DNA of 15,452 nt, from assembly GCA_004028495.1 (NCBI GenBank), contig MTKS01000017.1, positions 1-15,452 on the forward strand, in the 5' to 3' direction. The notes below the pieces were generated by a model. It did no database searches. It was given only the letters and a program-made list of their open reading frames with translations, and was not told the DNA's origin. Positions 1 through 6,346 of this stretch are shown here, one piece after another. The number at the start of each line of letters is the position of its first letter. The first letter of the stretch is position 1. The position numbers were made by a program, and so were the translations under genes. The DNA is from Candidatus Electrothrix marina. GTDB lineage: Bacteria > Desulfobacterota > Desulfobulbia > Desulfobulbales > Desulfobulbaceae.

Positions 1-1017
1 CTGATCAGGAGTAATACCCGGTTCTATAATATTTCCGGTTTCCGGCTTGATGCCTCCTTGCAGGGGCTTTCCTTGCAGACTGCTTCTCTGGATTCCATAA
101 TCGCGGGCGGCATTTCTTTTTTTACGCCCGGTAACGGGGGGCAGGTTGCGGAGGGACAGGTTTTTCCGCTCTATCCCGGACGAGAAGAAGCACTTCGAGC
201 CGGCTCTCTTTTACTGACCTTGGAATTTCTCCAAGGCGGCGATATCACGGCGAGGACAAAAATTAAATATAAGGGAATCACTGTGGGCACGCTGGTCCGT
301 ACCTGGTATGATCCTGATAAAGACAGGGTGTTTGCCAAGGCTGCTGTTCAGCAAAGATTCAGTAGGCTCTTTCGGCAGACAACAGCTGTCTGGCTTGTGA
401 AACCAAAGGTGAATCTTTTCGGTGCCAAGCATCTGGGCACCTTAATTTCCGGCCCGTATCTTGATCTCCTGCCCGGAAGCGGTGGTCCGAGAACCCGTTT
501 TGCGGTCCGGGATTCTGAACCCAGGCTGTCCGCACCTGTGCCCGGCCTGCATTTGGTTTTGGAGGCGGAACGGATCGGCTCCTTGAAAAAAGGCAGCCCG
601 CTCTATTACAGACAGGTGGAAATAGGGAGGGTAACCGGTATTGAGCTCGGGCCGACAGCGCAAATGGTCTGGATCCATGTGGCTATTGAGCAAAACTATA
701 TTCCTCTTGTTCATCGGAGCTCCAGATTCTGGAATGCCGGCGGGGTCAAGGTGATCGCCGGTCTTTTTTCCGGGGTTTCTGTGGAAACAGAATCGTTGGA
801 ATCCATTATTGCGGGCGGTATTGCCATGGCCACACCGGAAGAACCGGGTACGTCCGCCGAGGAAGGTGATCATTTTCTGCTGGCAAAAGAGGCTGATAAA
901 GATTGGCTGGTCTGGTCGCCCAAGATTGCTCTGCCGCAGAAAGAAACGGTGACAGAACAATATCGGGTCCAAGCGGGAAAAAAGAAGAAGAAAGTGAGCG
1001 GAAAGGAGAAGAGGTAA
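1..1017 (+). CDS. PqiB-like MCE-domain intermembrane transport protein, 5'-truncated
   Basis: The reading frame is open from the first base, so the N-terminus lies outside the window; 338 residues are visible. MCE (mammalian cell entry) proteins form periplasmic hexameric rings or tubes that move lipids between inner and outer membranes; PqiB and LetB/YebT are the multi-domain members. The visible part starts with the end of one MCE unit (RFYNISGF near residue 7, SLDSIIAGGISF near 30-40). It continues with a second unit (about 70-157; KYKGITVGTLV) and a third (about 183-280; YYRQVEIGRVTGIELG, then RFWNAGGVKV and SLESIIAGGIA). The 'SL.SIIAGGI' signature at the end of a unit is typical of PqiB/LetB. 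After the third unit there is only a short Lys-rich tail (AGKKKKKVSGKEKR) in place of the long helical coil that ends E. coli PqiB. The stop is one base before the next gene, which suggests co-transcription. PqiB and another multi-MCE protein cannot be separated without the N-terminus. Confidence 0.85.
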   Translation: MIRSNTRFYNISGFRLDASLQGLSLQTASLDSIIAGGISFFTPGNGGQVAEGQVFPLYPGREEALRAGSLLLTLEFLQGGDITARTKIKYKGITVGTLVRTWYDPDKDRVFAKAAVQQRFSRLFRQTTAVWLVKPKVNLFGAKHLGTLISGPYLDLLPGSGGPRTRFAVRDSEPRLSAPVPGLHLVLEAERIGSLKKGSPLYYRQVEIGRVTGIELGPTAQMVWIHVAIEQNYIPLVHRSSRFWNAGGVKVIAGLFSGVSVETESLESIIAGGIAMATPEEPGTSAEEGDHFLLAKEADKDWLVWSPKIALPQKETVTEQYRVQAGKKKKKVSGKEKR

Positions 1018-1018
1018 C

Positions 1019-1720
1019 ATGGAAACAACCGTACGTTTTATTGAAAGCATATCCCGTACCTCGCAGGTCAACAGCTATCGTTTTACCCGTCCGCCGGGTT
1101 TCTCCTTTCAGGCCGGGCAATACGTGATTGTCGGTCTCGGGCATGAAGGCATGCTGGTTCATCCCTTATCATTCAGCAACGGGCCGCAGCAGGATTTTCT
1201 GGAATTCACCAAACGAATGACCGGTTCCGCTTATAGCCAATATCTCGAAGGGCTGTATCCGGGTGATGCAGTGACCATGAAGGGGCCGAACGGTGATTTT
1301 TCCATGACAGGCATTTCAAATGATATTGTCTGTCTTGCAGGGGGCATCGGTATAACACCTATTCAAAGCATGCTGGCCGATTCGGCCTCCCGGCATGATC
1401 GCCGCAGAATCACTTTAATTTACGGGAATGCGGACGATGATGATGTCGCTTTTGCCGACGAGCTGGCAAAGCTGCAAAAGCTGCATCTGCCCGGTTTTCG
1501 GGTTGTCCATGTGCTGGGGCGTTCTTTAGGAAAGATGCAGGCCTGTCAGGGGCGAATCGATTCGAAAATTATACGTTCCGAAGTGAGAGCGGATCTTCAG
1601 GAAGCAACTTTTCTTATATCCGGTCCGCCGGTGATGGTCAGAGAAATGGAAGAACAGTTGGCCCTTCTCGGGGTCAGCTCCTCGCGAATTCGTGTTGAAC
1701 GCTTTTTAGGTTATGTCTGA
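1019..1720 (+). CDS. FAD/NAD(P)-binding oxidoreductase of the ferredoxin reductase / ferric reductase superfamily
   Basis: This 233-residue soluble flavoprotein has the two-domain FNR fold: an N-terminal FAD-binding beta barrel (about 1-100) and a C-terminal NAD(P)-binding domain (about 101-233). Visible motifs are HPLSFSN at 48-54 in the FAD-binding position, KGPNG at 88-92, the pyridine-nucleotide glycine motif GGIGITP at 108-114, LIYGN at 133-137, SGPPVMV at 201-207 and the C-terminal ERFLGYV at 227-233. The FAD motif reads HPxS rather than the RxYS of classical ferredoxin-NADP reductases. That resembles ferric reductase/NADPH oxidase relatives, but here the protein has no membrane domain and no 2Fe-2S domain. 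The expected role is hydride transfer between NAD(P)H and a one-electron acceptor; the partner is unknown. The ATG lies one base after the MCE stop and is preceded by a purine-rich site (GGAGAAGAGG), so the two genes are likely translated from one mRNA. It could also act as a flavin or ferric-chelate reductase. Confidence 0.85.
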   Translation: METTVRFIESISRTSQVNSYRFTRPPGFSFQAGQYVIVGLGHEGMLVHPLSFSNGPQQDFLEFTKRMTGSAYSQYLEGLYPGDAVTMKGPNGDFSMTGISNDIVCLAGGIGITPIQSMLADSASRHDRRRITLIYGNADDDDVAFADELAKLQKLHLPGFRVVHVLGRSLGKMQACQGRIDSKIIRSEVRADLQEATFLISGPPVMVREMEEQLALLGVSSSRIRVERFLGYV

Positions 1721-1843
1721 AAGAAGCCGGTAGAGTAGGCAACGAGCGATAACGTGAACAACGTTGGTAACACGCCCGTTTTTCAATCAGAATAGGTTTG
1801 GACGAACAAAACATTATCATCACTATATGATACAAGAAGATAC

Positions 1844-1848
1844 AGGAA
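1844..1848 (+). promoter_or_regulatory. Ribosome binding site that fixes the prmA start
   Basis: AGGAA lies six to seven bases before the ATG at 1854. In-frame upstream start candidates (TTG at 1764 and ATG at 1827) have no comparable purine-rich site, and the extra residues they would add do not resemble the start of PrmA. Confidence 0.6.
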
Positions 1849-1853
1849 GATAC

Positions 1854-2756
1854 ATGACAGAATCCCTTGCGCCGATGTGGCTGAAGACCAGTTTGGACTG
1901 CCCCGAAATAACTCTGGAAGCAGTTGTTGATCTGCTTGGCGTGCTCAGCGGCTCGGCAGTGGAACAGACCCCGGTAAAAAACGGGCAGAGCACGGTCAAC
2001 GGATTTTTCCGTCTTGACGGTGAAGACAGCGAGGCGGAACAGGACGATGTCCTGGAACGACTGGAGCAGGAGTTGATAGAGCTTTTTGCGCTCTATGAGC
2101 TGGAAGCACCAAAACCAACATGTTCTTTGCTGGCGGATGAGGACTGGGCAACCTCGTGGCAGCAGTTTTTCACCCCTTTTGCCATTATTCCCGGTTTGGT
2201 GATTAAGCCCTCTTGGGAAGAGTATGTGCCCGCAGCAGGCGAGCAGGTGATTGAGATGGATCCTGGCATGGCCTTCGGCACTGGTCAGCATGCCTCCACC
2301 AAGCTGGCTCTCGGCCTGATTCGTTCCTGTTTTGACAGCAGGGGAGCAGAGAGCGTGTTGGATATCGGCACAGGGACAGGCATTCTGGCTATGGGGGCGG
2401 CCCTTTTCGGCGCGGAGCATGTTGTAGCGATTGATAACGATCCCGAGGCGGTACGGGTTGCCGGAGAAAACATTGCCCATAATGTGCTTAAACAAAAAAT
2501 CACTGTTTCCGGTGACGGTTTTGATAAGCTGACCGGCAGCTTTGATCTTGTCTGCGCCAATATTATTCATGATGTTTTGGTGGACATGGCTCCGGCCATT
2601 GCCGTTCTTGTATCGAAAAAAGGAGCTGTTGTCTTGGCCGGTATCTTGGCAGGCGAGCAGGAAAAGAATATCATCAGACTGTATGAGACGTTAGGTCTCA
2701 CCTTGCAGGAAGCTCGCTATGAGGATGAGTGGGTGTCCTTGTTTTTGGCTCGATAA
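1854..2756 (+). CDS. prmA: Ribosomal protein L11 methyltransferase PrmA
   Basis: PrmA is a cytoplasmic SAM-dependent enzyme that trimethylates lysines and the N-terminus of ribosomal protein L11. From the ATG at 1854 the product is 300 residues, the usual PrmA length. It has a small N-terminal substrate-binding domain (about 1-95), the linker motif DEDWATSWQQFF (95-106), the highly diagnostic MDPGMAFGTGQHAST stretch (135-149), and a Rossmann methyltransferase domain. The SAM loop is DIGTGTG at 170-176, the acidic ribose-binding position is AIDNDPEA at 192-199, and CANII at 234-238 is the active-site-side NxNI-like motif. The frame is open further upstream to a TTG at 1764, but the AGGAA site and family length favour 1854. 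A 133-base gap separates it from the flavoprotein. It is a housekeeping gene with no oddities. Confidence 0.95.
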   Translation: MTESLAPMWLKTSLDCPEITLEAVVDLLGVLSGSAVEQTPVKNGQSTVNGFFRLDGEDSEAEQDDVLERLEQELIELFALYELEAPKPTCSLLADEDWATSWQQFFTPFAIIPGLVIKPSWEEYVPAAGEQVIEMDPGMAFGTGQHASTKLALGLIRSCFDSRGAESVLDIGTGTGILAMGAALFGAEHVVAIDNDPEAVRVAGENIAHNVLKQKITVSGDGFDKLTGSFDLVCANIIHDVLVDMAPAIAVLVSKKGAVVLAGILAGEQEKNIIRLYETLGLTLQEARYEDEWVSLFLAR

Positions 2757-2812
2757 GAGAGAGCCGGAGTTGAGAAGCATTTTTCATTGAATGTCCACCC
2801 CTGGGAGAGCGC

Positions 2813-4714
2813 ATGGAAAAATATCAGGAAATCTTTGACAGAAGCCTGAACAATCCCGAAGAATTCTGGGCTGAGGCTGCCGAGTCCATCAGCTGGTACA
2901 AGAAATGGGATGTCGTGCTGGATAGCTCTGATCCGCCTTTTTATCGGTGGTTTCGAGGTGGCGAGCTGAATACCTGTTATAATGCTGTGGATCGGCATGT
3001 GGAGAACGGGCACGGCGATCGAACCGCTGTTATTTATGATTCTCCGGTGACTGACACGGTGCGGAAGATTTCCTGGGCAGAGCTGCGTGATCAGGTGGCC
3101 CGGCTTGCCGGGGCTCTTAAAAAACAGGGGGCGGAAAAAGGCGACACCACTATCATTTATATGCCCATGATTCCCGAGGCCCTGGTTGCCATGTTGGCCT
3201 GCGCCCGGCTCGGTGTTATTCATTCTGTCGTGTTCGGAGGCTTTGCGGCTGATGAGCTGGCGATCCGCATTGATCATGCTCAACCCAAAATGATTCTCTG
3301 TGCCTCCGGAGCTGTTGAAGGGAAAAAGATCCTGGCCTATAAACCGCTTATTGATGCGGCTATAGAGCGGGCAGAGCATAAGCCGGAAAAAACCATTGTT
3401 TTTCAGCGGGATTTTCTTCGGGCCGACCTCGGGCAGCCCGGTGATTTGGACTGGCAGGAGCTTGTCAAGGATGCCGAGCCTGCTGATTGCGTTCCGGTCG
3501 CTGCCGCTGATCCGCTTTATATCCTCTATACTTCCGGAACCACGGGGATGCCCAAGGGCGTGCTGCGGGATAACGGCGGTCATGCCGTGGCCCTGCACTG
3601 GAGCATGAAAAACATCTATAACGTGGAGCCGGGTGATGTCTATTGGGCAGCCTCGGACGTGGGCTGGGTGGTCGGCCATTCCTATATTGTCTACGGCCCG
3701 CTTCTGTACGGCTGCACAACAGTGGTCTATGAGGGCAAGCCTGTGGGTACCCCGGACGCGGGCGCATTTTGGCGGGTTATTGAGCAGCATAAGGTCAAGG
3801 TGCTCTTTACCGCACCCACCGCCTTCCGGGCAATTAAAAAGGAAGATCCAAAGGGGCTGCTGCTGAAGAAATACGATCTCTTCAGGTTCAAGGCTCTCTT
3901 CCTTGCCGGTGAACGACTCGACCCGGATACATACTGCTGGGCCCGCAATCTTCTTGATGTTCCGGTGATCGATCATTGGTGGCAGACGGAAACAGCCTGG
4001 GCGGTCGCGGCCAATCCTCTGGGGATAGAACAATTTCCTGTAAAGCCGGGGTCGGCAACCAAGCCTGTTCCCGGTTATGACGTGAGAATTCTTGATTATG
4101 CGGGAAAGGAACTCGGATCGGGAGAGGAGGGGAATATTGCGGTCAAGCTGCCCCTGCCGCCCGGTACCTTGGCGACCCTGTGGCGGAATGACGACCGCTT
4201 TGTTCAATCGTATCTGTCCGTCTTCCCCGGCTATTATGAAACCAGTGACGAAGGATATGTCGATGAGGACGGCTATGTCTTTGTTATGGGCAGGATTGAC
4301 GACGTGATCAATGTGGCCGGGCATCGTTTATCCACCGGTGCAATGGAGGAAATCGTTGCAGCGCATCCGCAGGTGGCGGAGTGTGCCGTTATCGGGGTGG
4401 ATGACGCCCTGAAAGGACAAAAGCCCCTGGGCTTGGCAGTGCTCAAAGCGGGTGCCGAATGTGATGAGGAAAAACTGAAAGAGGAACTTGTTCAGATGGT
4501 CCGCACTCGGATCGGTCCTATCGCCTGTTACCGTGACACCGTCGTTGTCAGCCGACTCCCCAAGACCCGGTCCGGTAAAATTCTCCGGGGAACCATGCGT
4601 TCTATTGCTGCGGGCAAGAAATACCGGATGCCGTCCACTATTGATGATCCTTCCTGTCTGGGAGAGGTTGCTTCGGCATTGGAGATGATAGGGTATCCTG
4701 TGGAACACTCGTGA
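2813..4714 (+). CDS. prpE: Propionate-CoA ligase (propionyl-CoA synthetase), AMP-forming
   Basis: This 633-residue ANL-superfamily enzyme activates propionate (and usually acetate) with ATP and CoA through an acyl-adenylate. An ACAS_N-type N-terminus (about 5-60) precedes the large adenylating domain. Visible motifs are the P-loop YTSGTTGMPKG (239-249), the PrpE-type stretch VLRDNGGHAVALHWSM (250-265), WWQTETAW (389-396), the GYYETSDEGY adenine/ribose-binding region (473-482), the hinge GRIDDVINVAGHR (493-505), and the C-terminal catalytic lysine in KTRSGKILR (K589, also the usual acetylation-control site). The VLRDNGGHAV stretch and the GKPVGTPDAGAFW segment after the VVYE motif match PrpE/ACSS3-type enzymes better than Acs. 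The ATG is preceded by GGGAGAGC at about eight bases. In Desulfobacterota such an enzyme fits propionate use via the methylmalonyl-CoA route, but no other gene of that route is present here. Substrate preference (propionate or acetate) cannot be settled from sequence alone. Confidence 0.92.
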   Translation: MEKYQEIFDRSLNNPEEFWAEAAESISWYKKWDVVLDSSDPPFYRWFRGGELNTCYNAVDRHVENGHGDRTAVIYDSPVTDTVRKISWAELRDQVARLAGALKKQGAEKGDTTIIYMPMIPEALVAMLACARLGVIHSVVFGGFAADELAIRIDHAQPKMILCASGAVEGKKILAYKPLIDAAIERAEHKPEKTIVFQRDFLRADLGQPGDLDWQELVKDAEPADCVPVAAADPLYILYTSGTTGMPKGVLRDNGGHAVALHWSMKNIYNVEPGDVYWAASDVGWVVGHSYIVYGPLLYGCTTVVYEGKPVGTPDAGAFWRVIEQHKVKVLFTAPTAFRAIKKEDPKGLLLKKYDLFRFKALFLAGERLDPDTYCWARNLLDVPVIDHWWQTETAWAVAANPLGIEQFPVKPGSATKPVPGYDVRILDYAGKELGSGEEGNIAVKLPLPPGTLATLWRNDDRFVQSYLSVFPGYYETSDEGYVDEDGYVFVMGRIDDVINVAGHRLSTGAMEEIVAAHPQVAECAVIGVDDALKGQKPLGLAVLKAGAECDEEKLKEELVQMVRTRIGPIACYRDTVVVSRLPKTRSGKILRGTMRSIAAGKKYRMPSTIDDPSCLGEVASALEMIGYPVEHS

Positions 4715-4814
4715 AAAGAGGAAGACTGCCTGTCAACAAAGGGAATTTTTTTTTTGAGATATTTTCTCGCCGCCTTGTGTATTTTTTTTTGAGGATGTAA
4801 ACTGAGTAATAAAC

Positions 4815-4921
4815 GAAGCCGTTCTGCGGATGGTTCGCAGATCAGCATCCACGGGGATGCCGGGCCGCTGTCGTCATCGGGAGATCCGCTGTCGTTAAAA
4901 GGCAGGGAAATGAGAGGCTTC
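4815..4921 (+). promoter_or_regulatory. Candidate structured 5' leader RNA before the CydA-like/cytochrome c gene
   Basis: Read by eye, the spacer folds into consecutive hairpins. They are TCTGCG/CGCAGA (4823-4828 with 4836-4841), GCATCC/GGATGC with a four-base loop (4845-4850 with 4855-4860), CCGcTG/CAtCGG with one mismatch (4865-4870 with 4875-4880), and CCgCTGTC/GGCAGGG with one bulge (4886-4893 with 4901-4907). GAAGCC (4815-4820) can close the group by pairing with GGCTTC (4916-4921). A second GGCTT at 4924-4928, running straight into the T-tract, could compete for the same partner. The strong Shine-Dalgarno follows at 4936-4943. This resembles a regulatory leader in layout, but I recognise no known riboswitch class, and hairpins chosen by eye can arise by chance. 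Confidence 0.3.
4865..4895 (+). repeat. 10-base direct repeat CCGCTGTCGT, 21-base period
   Basis: CCGCTGTCGT occurs at 4865-4874 and again at 4886-4895. The 21-base centre-to-centre distance equals two helical turns, which could suit a DNA-binding dimer. Each copy also forms the 5' arm of one proposed leader hairpin, so the repeat may instead reflect a duplicated RNA element. Confidence 0.5.
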
Positions 4922-4935
4922 AAGGCTTTTTTTTT

Positions 4936-4943
4936 AAAGGAGG
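4936..4943 (+). promoter_or_regulatory. Strong Shine-Dalgarno for a GTG-started gene
   Basis: AAAGGAGG, a near-perfect anti-16S match, lies six bases before the GTG at 4950. It supports GTG as the true start of the CydA-like gene. Confidence 0.75.
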
Positions 4944-4949
4944 GTACAG

Positions 4950-6230
4950 GTGGACAGAATAGATTTCCCCTTGTTGGGCAACAGTATTATTATGGCGGTA
5001 GTTATACTGGTACACGTTTTTTTTGCTTTTTTTGCAGTCGGCGGGTCTGTGCTGGCTGTTGTTTCTGAATGGTGGGGAACCAAAAAAAAGGACAACGACT
5101 ACATAAGGCTGGCCAGGAGCGTGTCAGGTTTTCTTTCCGACATGATGAAGATCAACGGCGTGCTCGGTGTCGCCATCGTGGTGCTGACCATCGGCCTGTG
5201 GACTCCGTTCGGTGCTTTTCTTTACTCAACCCAGTTCTGGCCTTTTCTGGCCGAGGGCGGCGTTTTTCTGCTTCTGATGATTTTTGCCGTCATCTATCAT
5301 AACACTTGGGATTCTGTTTCCCGAGGAATGCATATTTTTTACGGGTTGTTGACAGCCTTCTTCGCCATAATGGCCGGAGTCCTGATTAACGCCATCTGGG
5401 CCTTCATGATGGTTCCGGGCAAGTGGATGGAAACCCAGAGTCGTTGGGATGCCTTTAATACCCCCATTCTCTCCGAGTCCACCACCCATCTGATTCTGCC
5501 CTGTCTGATCAACGGTGCTCTGCTCGTTTTTGTCTGGACCTATTGGAAATCCACGAAACCGAGTGAGGACCAGCAGTATTATCAAAAGGTCAACAAGTTT
5601 ACGGCGTCCATCGGAGGCACCCTGCTTTTTCTGCAGCCTATCTCAGGCATTCTCTTTCTGCTTAAAGTGAAATCAGCTACAGAGGCGCTTCCGACACCCA
5701 ATCCCTGGGTACAGCTGACCGGCGGTGCTGCCACGCCTTTTCTGTACACCATGATCGGACTGGGAAGTGTTGCGGTAATCTGCACGATTCTTTACTGGGT
5801 CATGGGCCATGAGAAGGGACGCAAGGCCCTGCTGGCGGCTTCGTTCGCCATGTTTATCGCCTTTTTCATCGGCGGTTTCACCCGAGAAAGAGCAAGGAAA
5901 CCGTATCTGGTCTGGAATGTTATGAGTATGGATCAGCAGTTCACCAAAACAATGAAAGACAAACTTTCCGGTGGAGCGGAGCAAACCGCCGGAGCCGTTG
6001 TGAACGGCGAACAGGTTTTTCAGGGATGCAAGGGCTGTCATTCCTATAAAGGGCAGGGAGGGTCAACTGGACCTGATCTGACGAACGTATCGCAAAAGTA
6101 TAGTAATAAGAAGGATGAGCTTATGGATTTCATCCGTCAGCCCCCCAGTCCGGCAAATATGGTTATGACTCCTTTCAGCGGGTCGGAAGCCGAACTTGAG
6201 GCACTTGCTGATTATCTGTTGAAAAACTGA
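4950..6230 (+). CDS. CydA-like membrane cytochrome b fused to a C-terminal cytochrome c domain
   Basis: This 426-residue protein has about eight hydrophobic segments (near 13-38, 70-88, 98-116, 126-150, 178-197, 217-238, 262-285 and 292-309), followed by a soluble monoheme cytochrome c domain (about 345-426). CydA-like features are an early helix with H22, LAEGG around E102 in helix 3, H180 in helix 5, and the ERARKPYLVW motif at 313-322, which resembles the conserved GRQPW region of cytochrome bd subunit I. The heme c site is CKGCH (C360, C363, H364) with M404 or M406 as possible distal ligand. The CydA core is short (about 340 residues) and lacks the long quinol-binding Q-loop, and no CydB gene lies beside it. 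With an outside N-terminus, eight helices would place the cytochrome c domain in the periplasm, as heme attachment requires. Cytochrome-c-fused CydA relatives are known in the bd oxidase superfamily; the electron donor and the acceptor (oxygen or other) are inferred, not shown. The GTG start is supported by AAAGGAGG. Confidence 0.85.
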   Translation: MDRIDFPLLGNSIIMAVVILVHVFFAFFAVGGSVLAVVSEWWGTKKKDNDYIRLARSVSGFLSDMMKINGVLGVAIVVLTIGLWTPFGAFLYSTQFWPFLAEGGVFLLLMIFAVIYHNTWDSVSRGMHIFYGLLTAFFAIMAGVLINAIWAFMMVPGKWMETQSRWDAFNTPILSESTTHLILPCLINGALLVFVWTYWKSTKPSEDQQYYQKVNKFTASIGGTLLFLQPISGILFLLKVKSATEALPTPNPWVQLTGGAATPFLYTMIGLGSVAVICTILYWVMGHEKGRKALLAASFAMFIAFFIGGFTRERARKPYLVWNVMSMDQQFTKTMKDKLSGGAEQTAGAVVNGEQVFQGCKGCHSYKGQGGSTGPDLTNVSQKYSNKKDELMDFIRQPPSPANMVMTPFSGSEAELEALADYLLKN

Positions 6231-6250
6231 TCGTACTCTTTTCTCCTGAG

Positions 6251-6285
6251 AAAAAAAGCCGTTCCTTAGCAGGAGCGGCTTTTTT
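6251..6285 (+). terminator. Rho-independent terminator after the CydA-like/cytochrome c gene
   Basis: GCCGTTCCT (6258-6266) pairs with AGGAGCGGC (6271-6279) as a nine-pair stem with one G-T pair and a TAGC loop. It is flanked by seven A on the left and six T on the right, which can extend the stem. It starts about 20 bases after the stop codon and probably ends this transcription unit, leaving the downstream AIM24-family gene with its own promoter. Confidence 0.88.
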
Positions 6286-6346
6286 GTTGCTCTACGCTGT
6301 GGAGTCGGGAATCGCTGAACATATATTAAAATGAGGGATAAAAAGT

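Noticed and set aside
1740..1771. AAC(G) repeated at 9-10 base spacing and the palindrome CAACGTTG before prmA
   Set aside because: The arms are short and no promoter of good quality aligns with them, so chance is a sufficient explanation.
1764..1853. An upstream TTG or ATG start for prmA
   Set aside because: It would add 9 to 30 residues unlike PrmA and has no Shine-Dalgarno; the ATG at 1854 has one and gives the normal length.
2717..4324. A 535-residue minus-strand open frame opposite prpE
   Set aside because: It lies wholly antisense to conserved prpE coding sequence and shows no recognisable domain or ribosome binding site.
4528..4923. A minus-strand 131-residue open frame across the prpE end and the following spacer
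   Set aside because: It is mostly antisense to prpE and the poly-T spacer (giving Lys runs), with no family resemblance.
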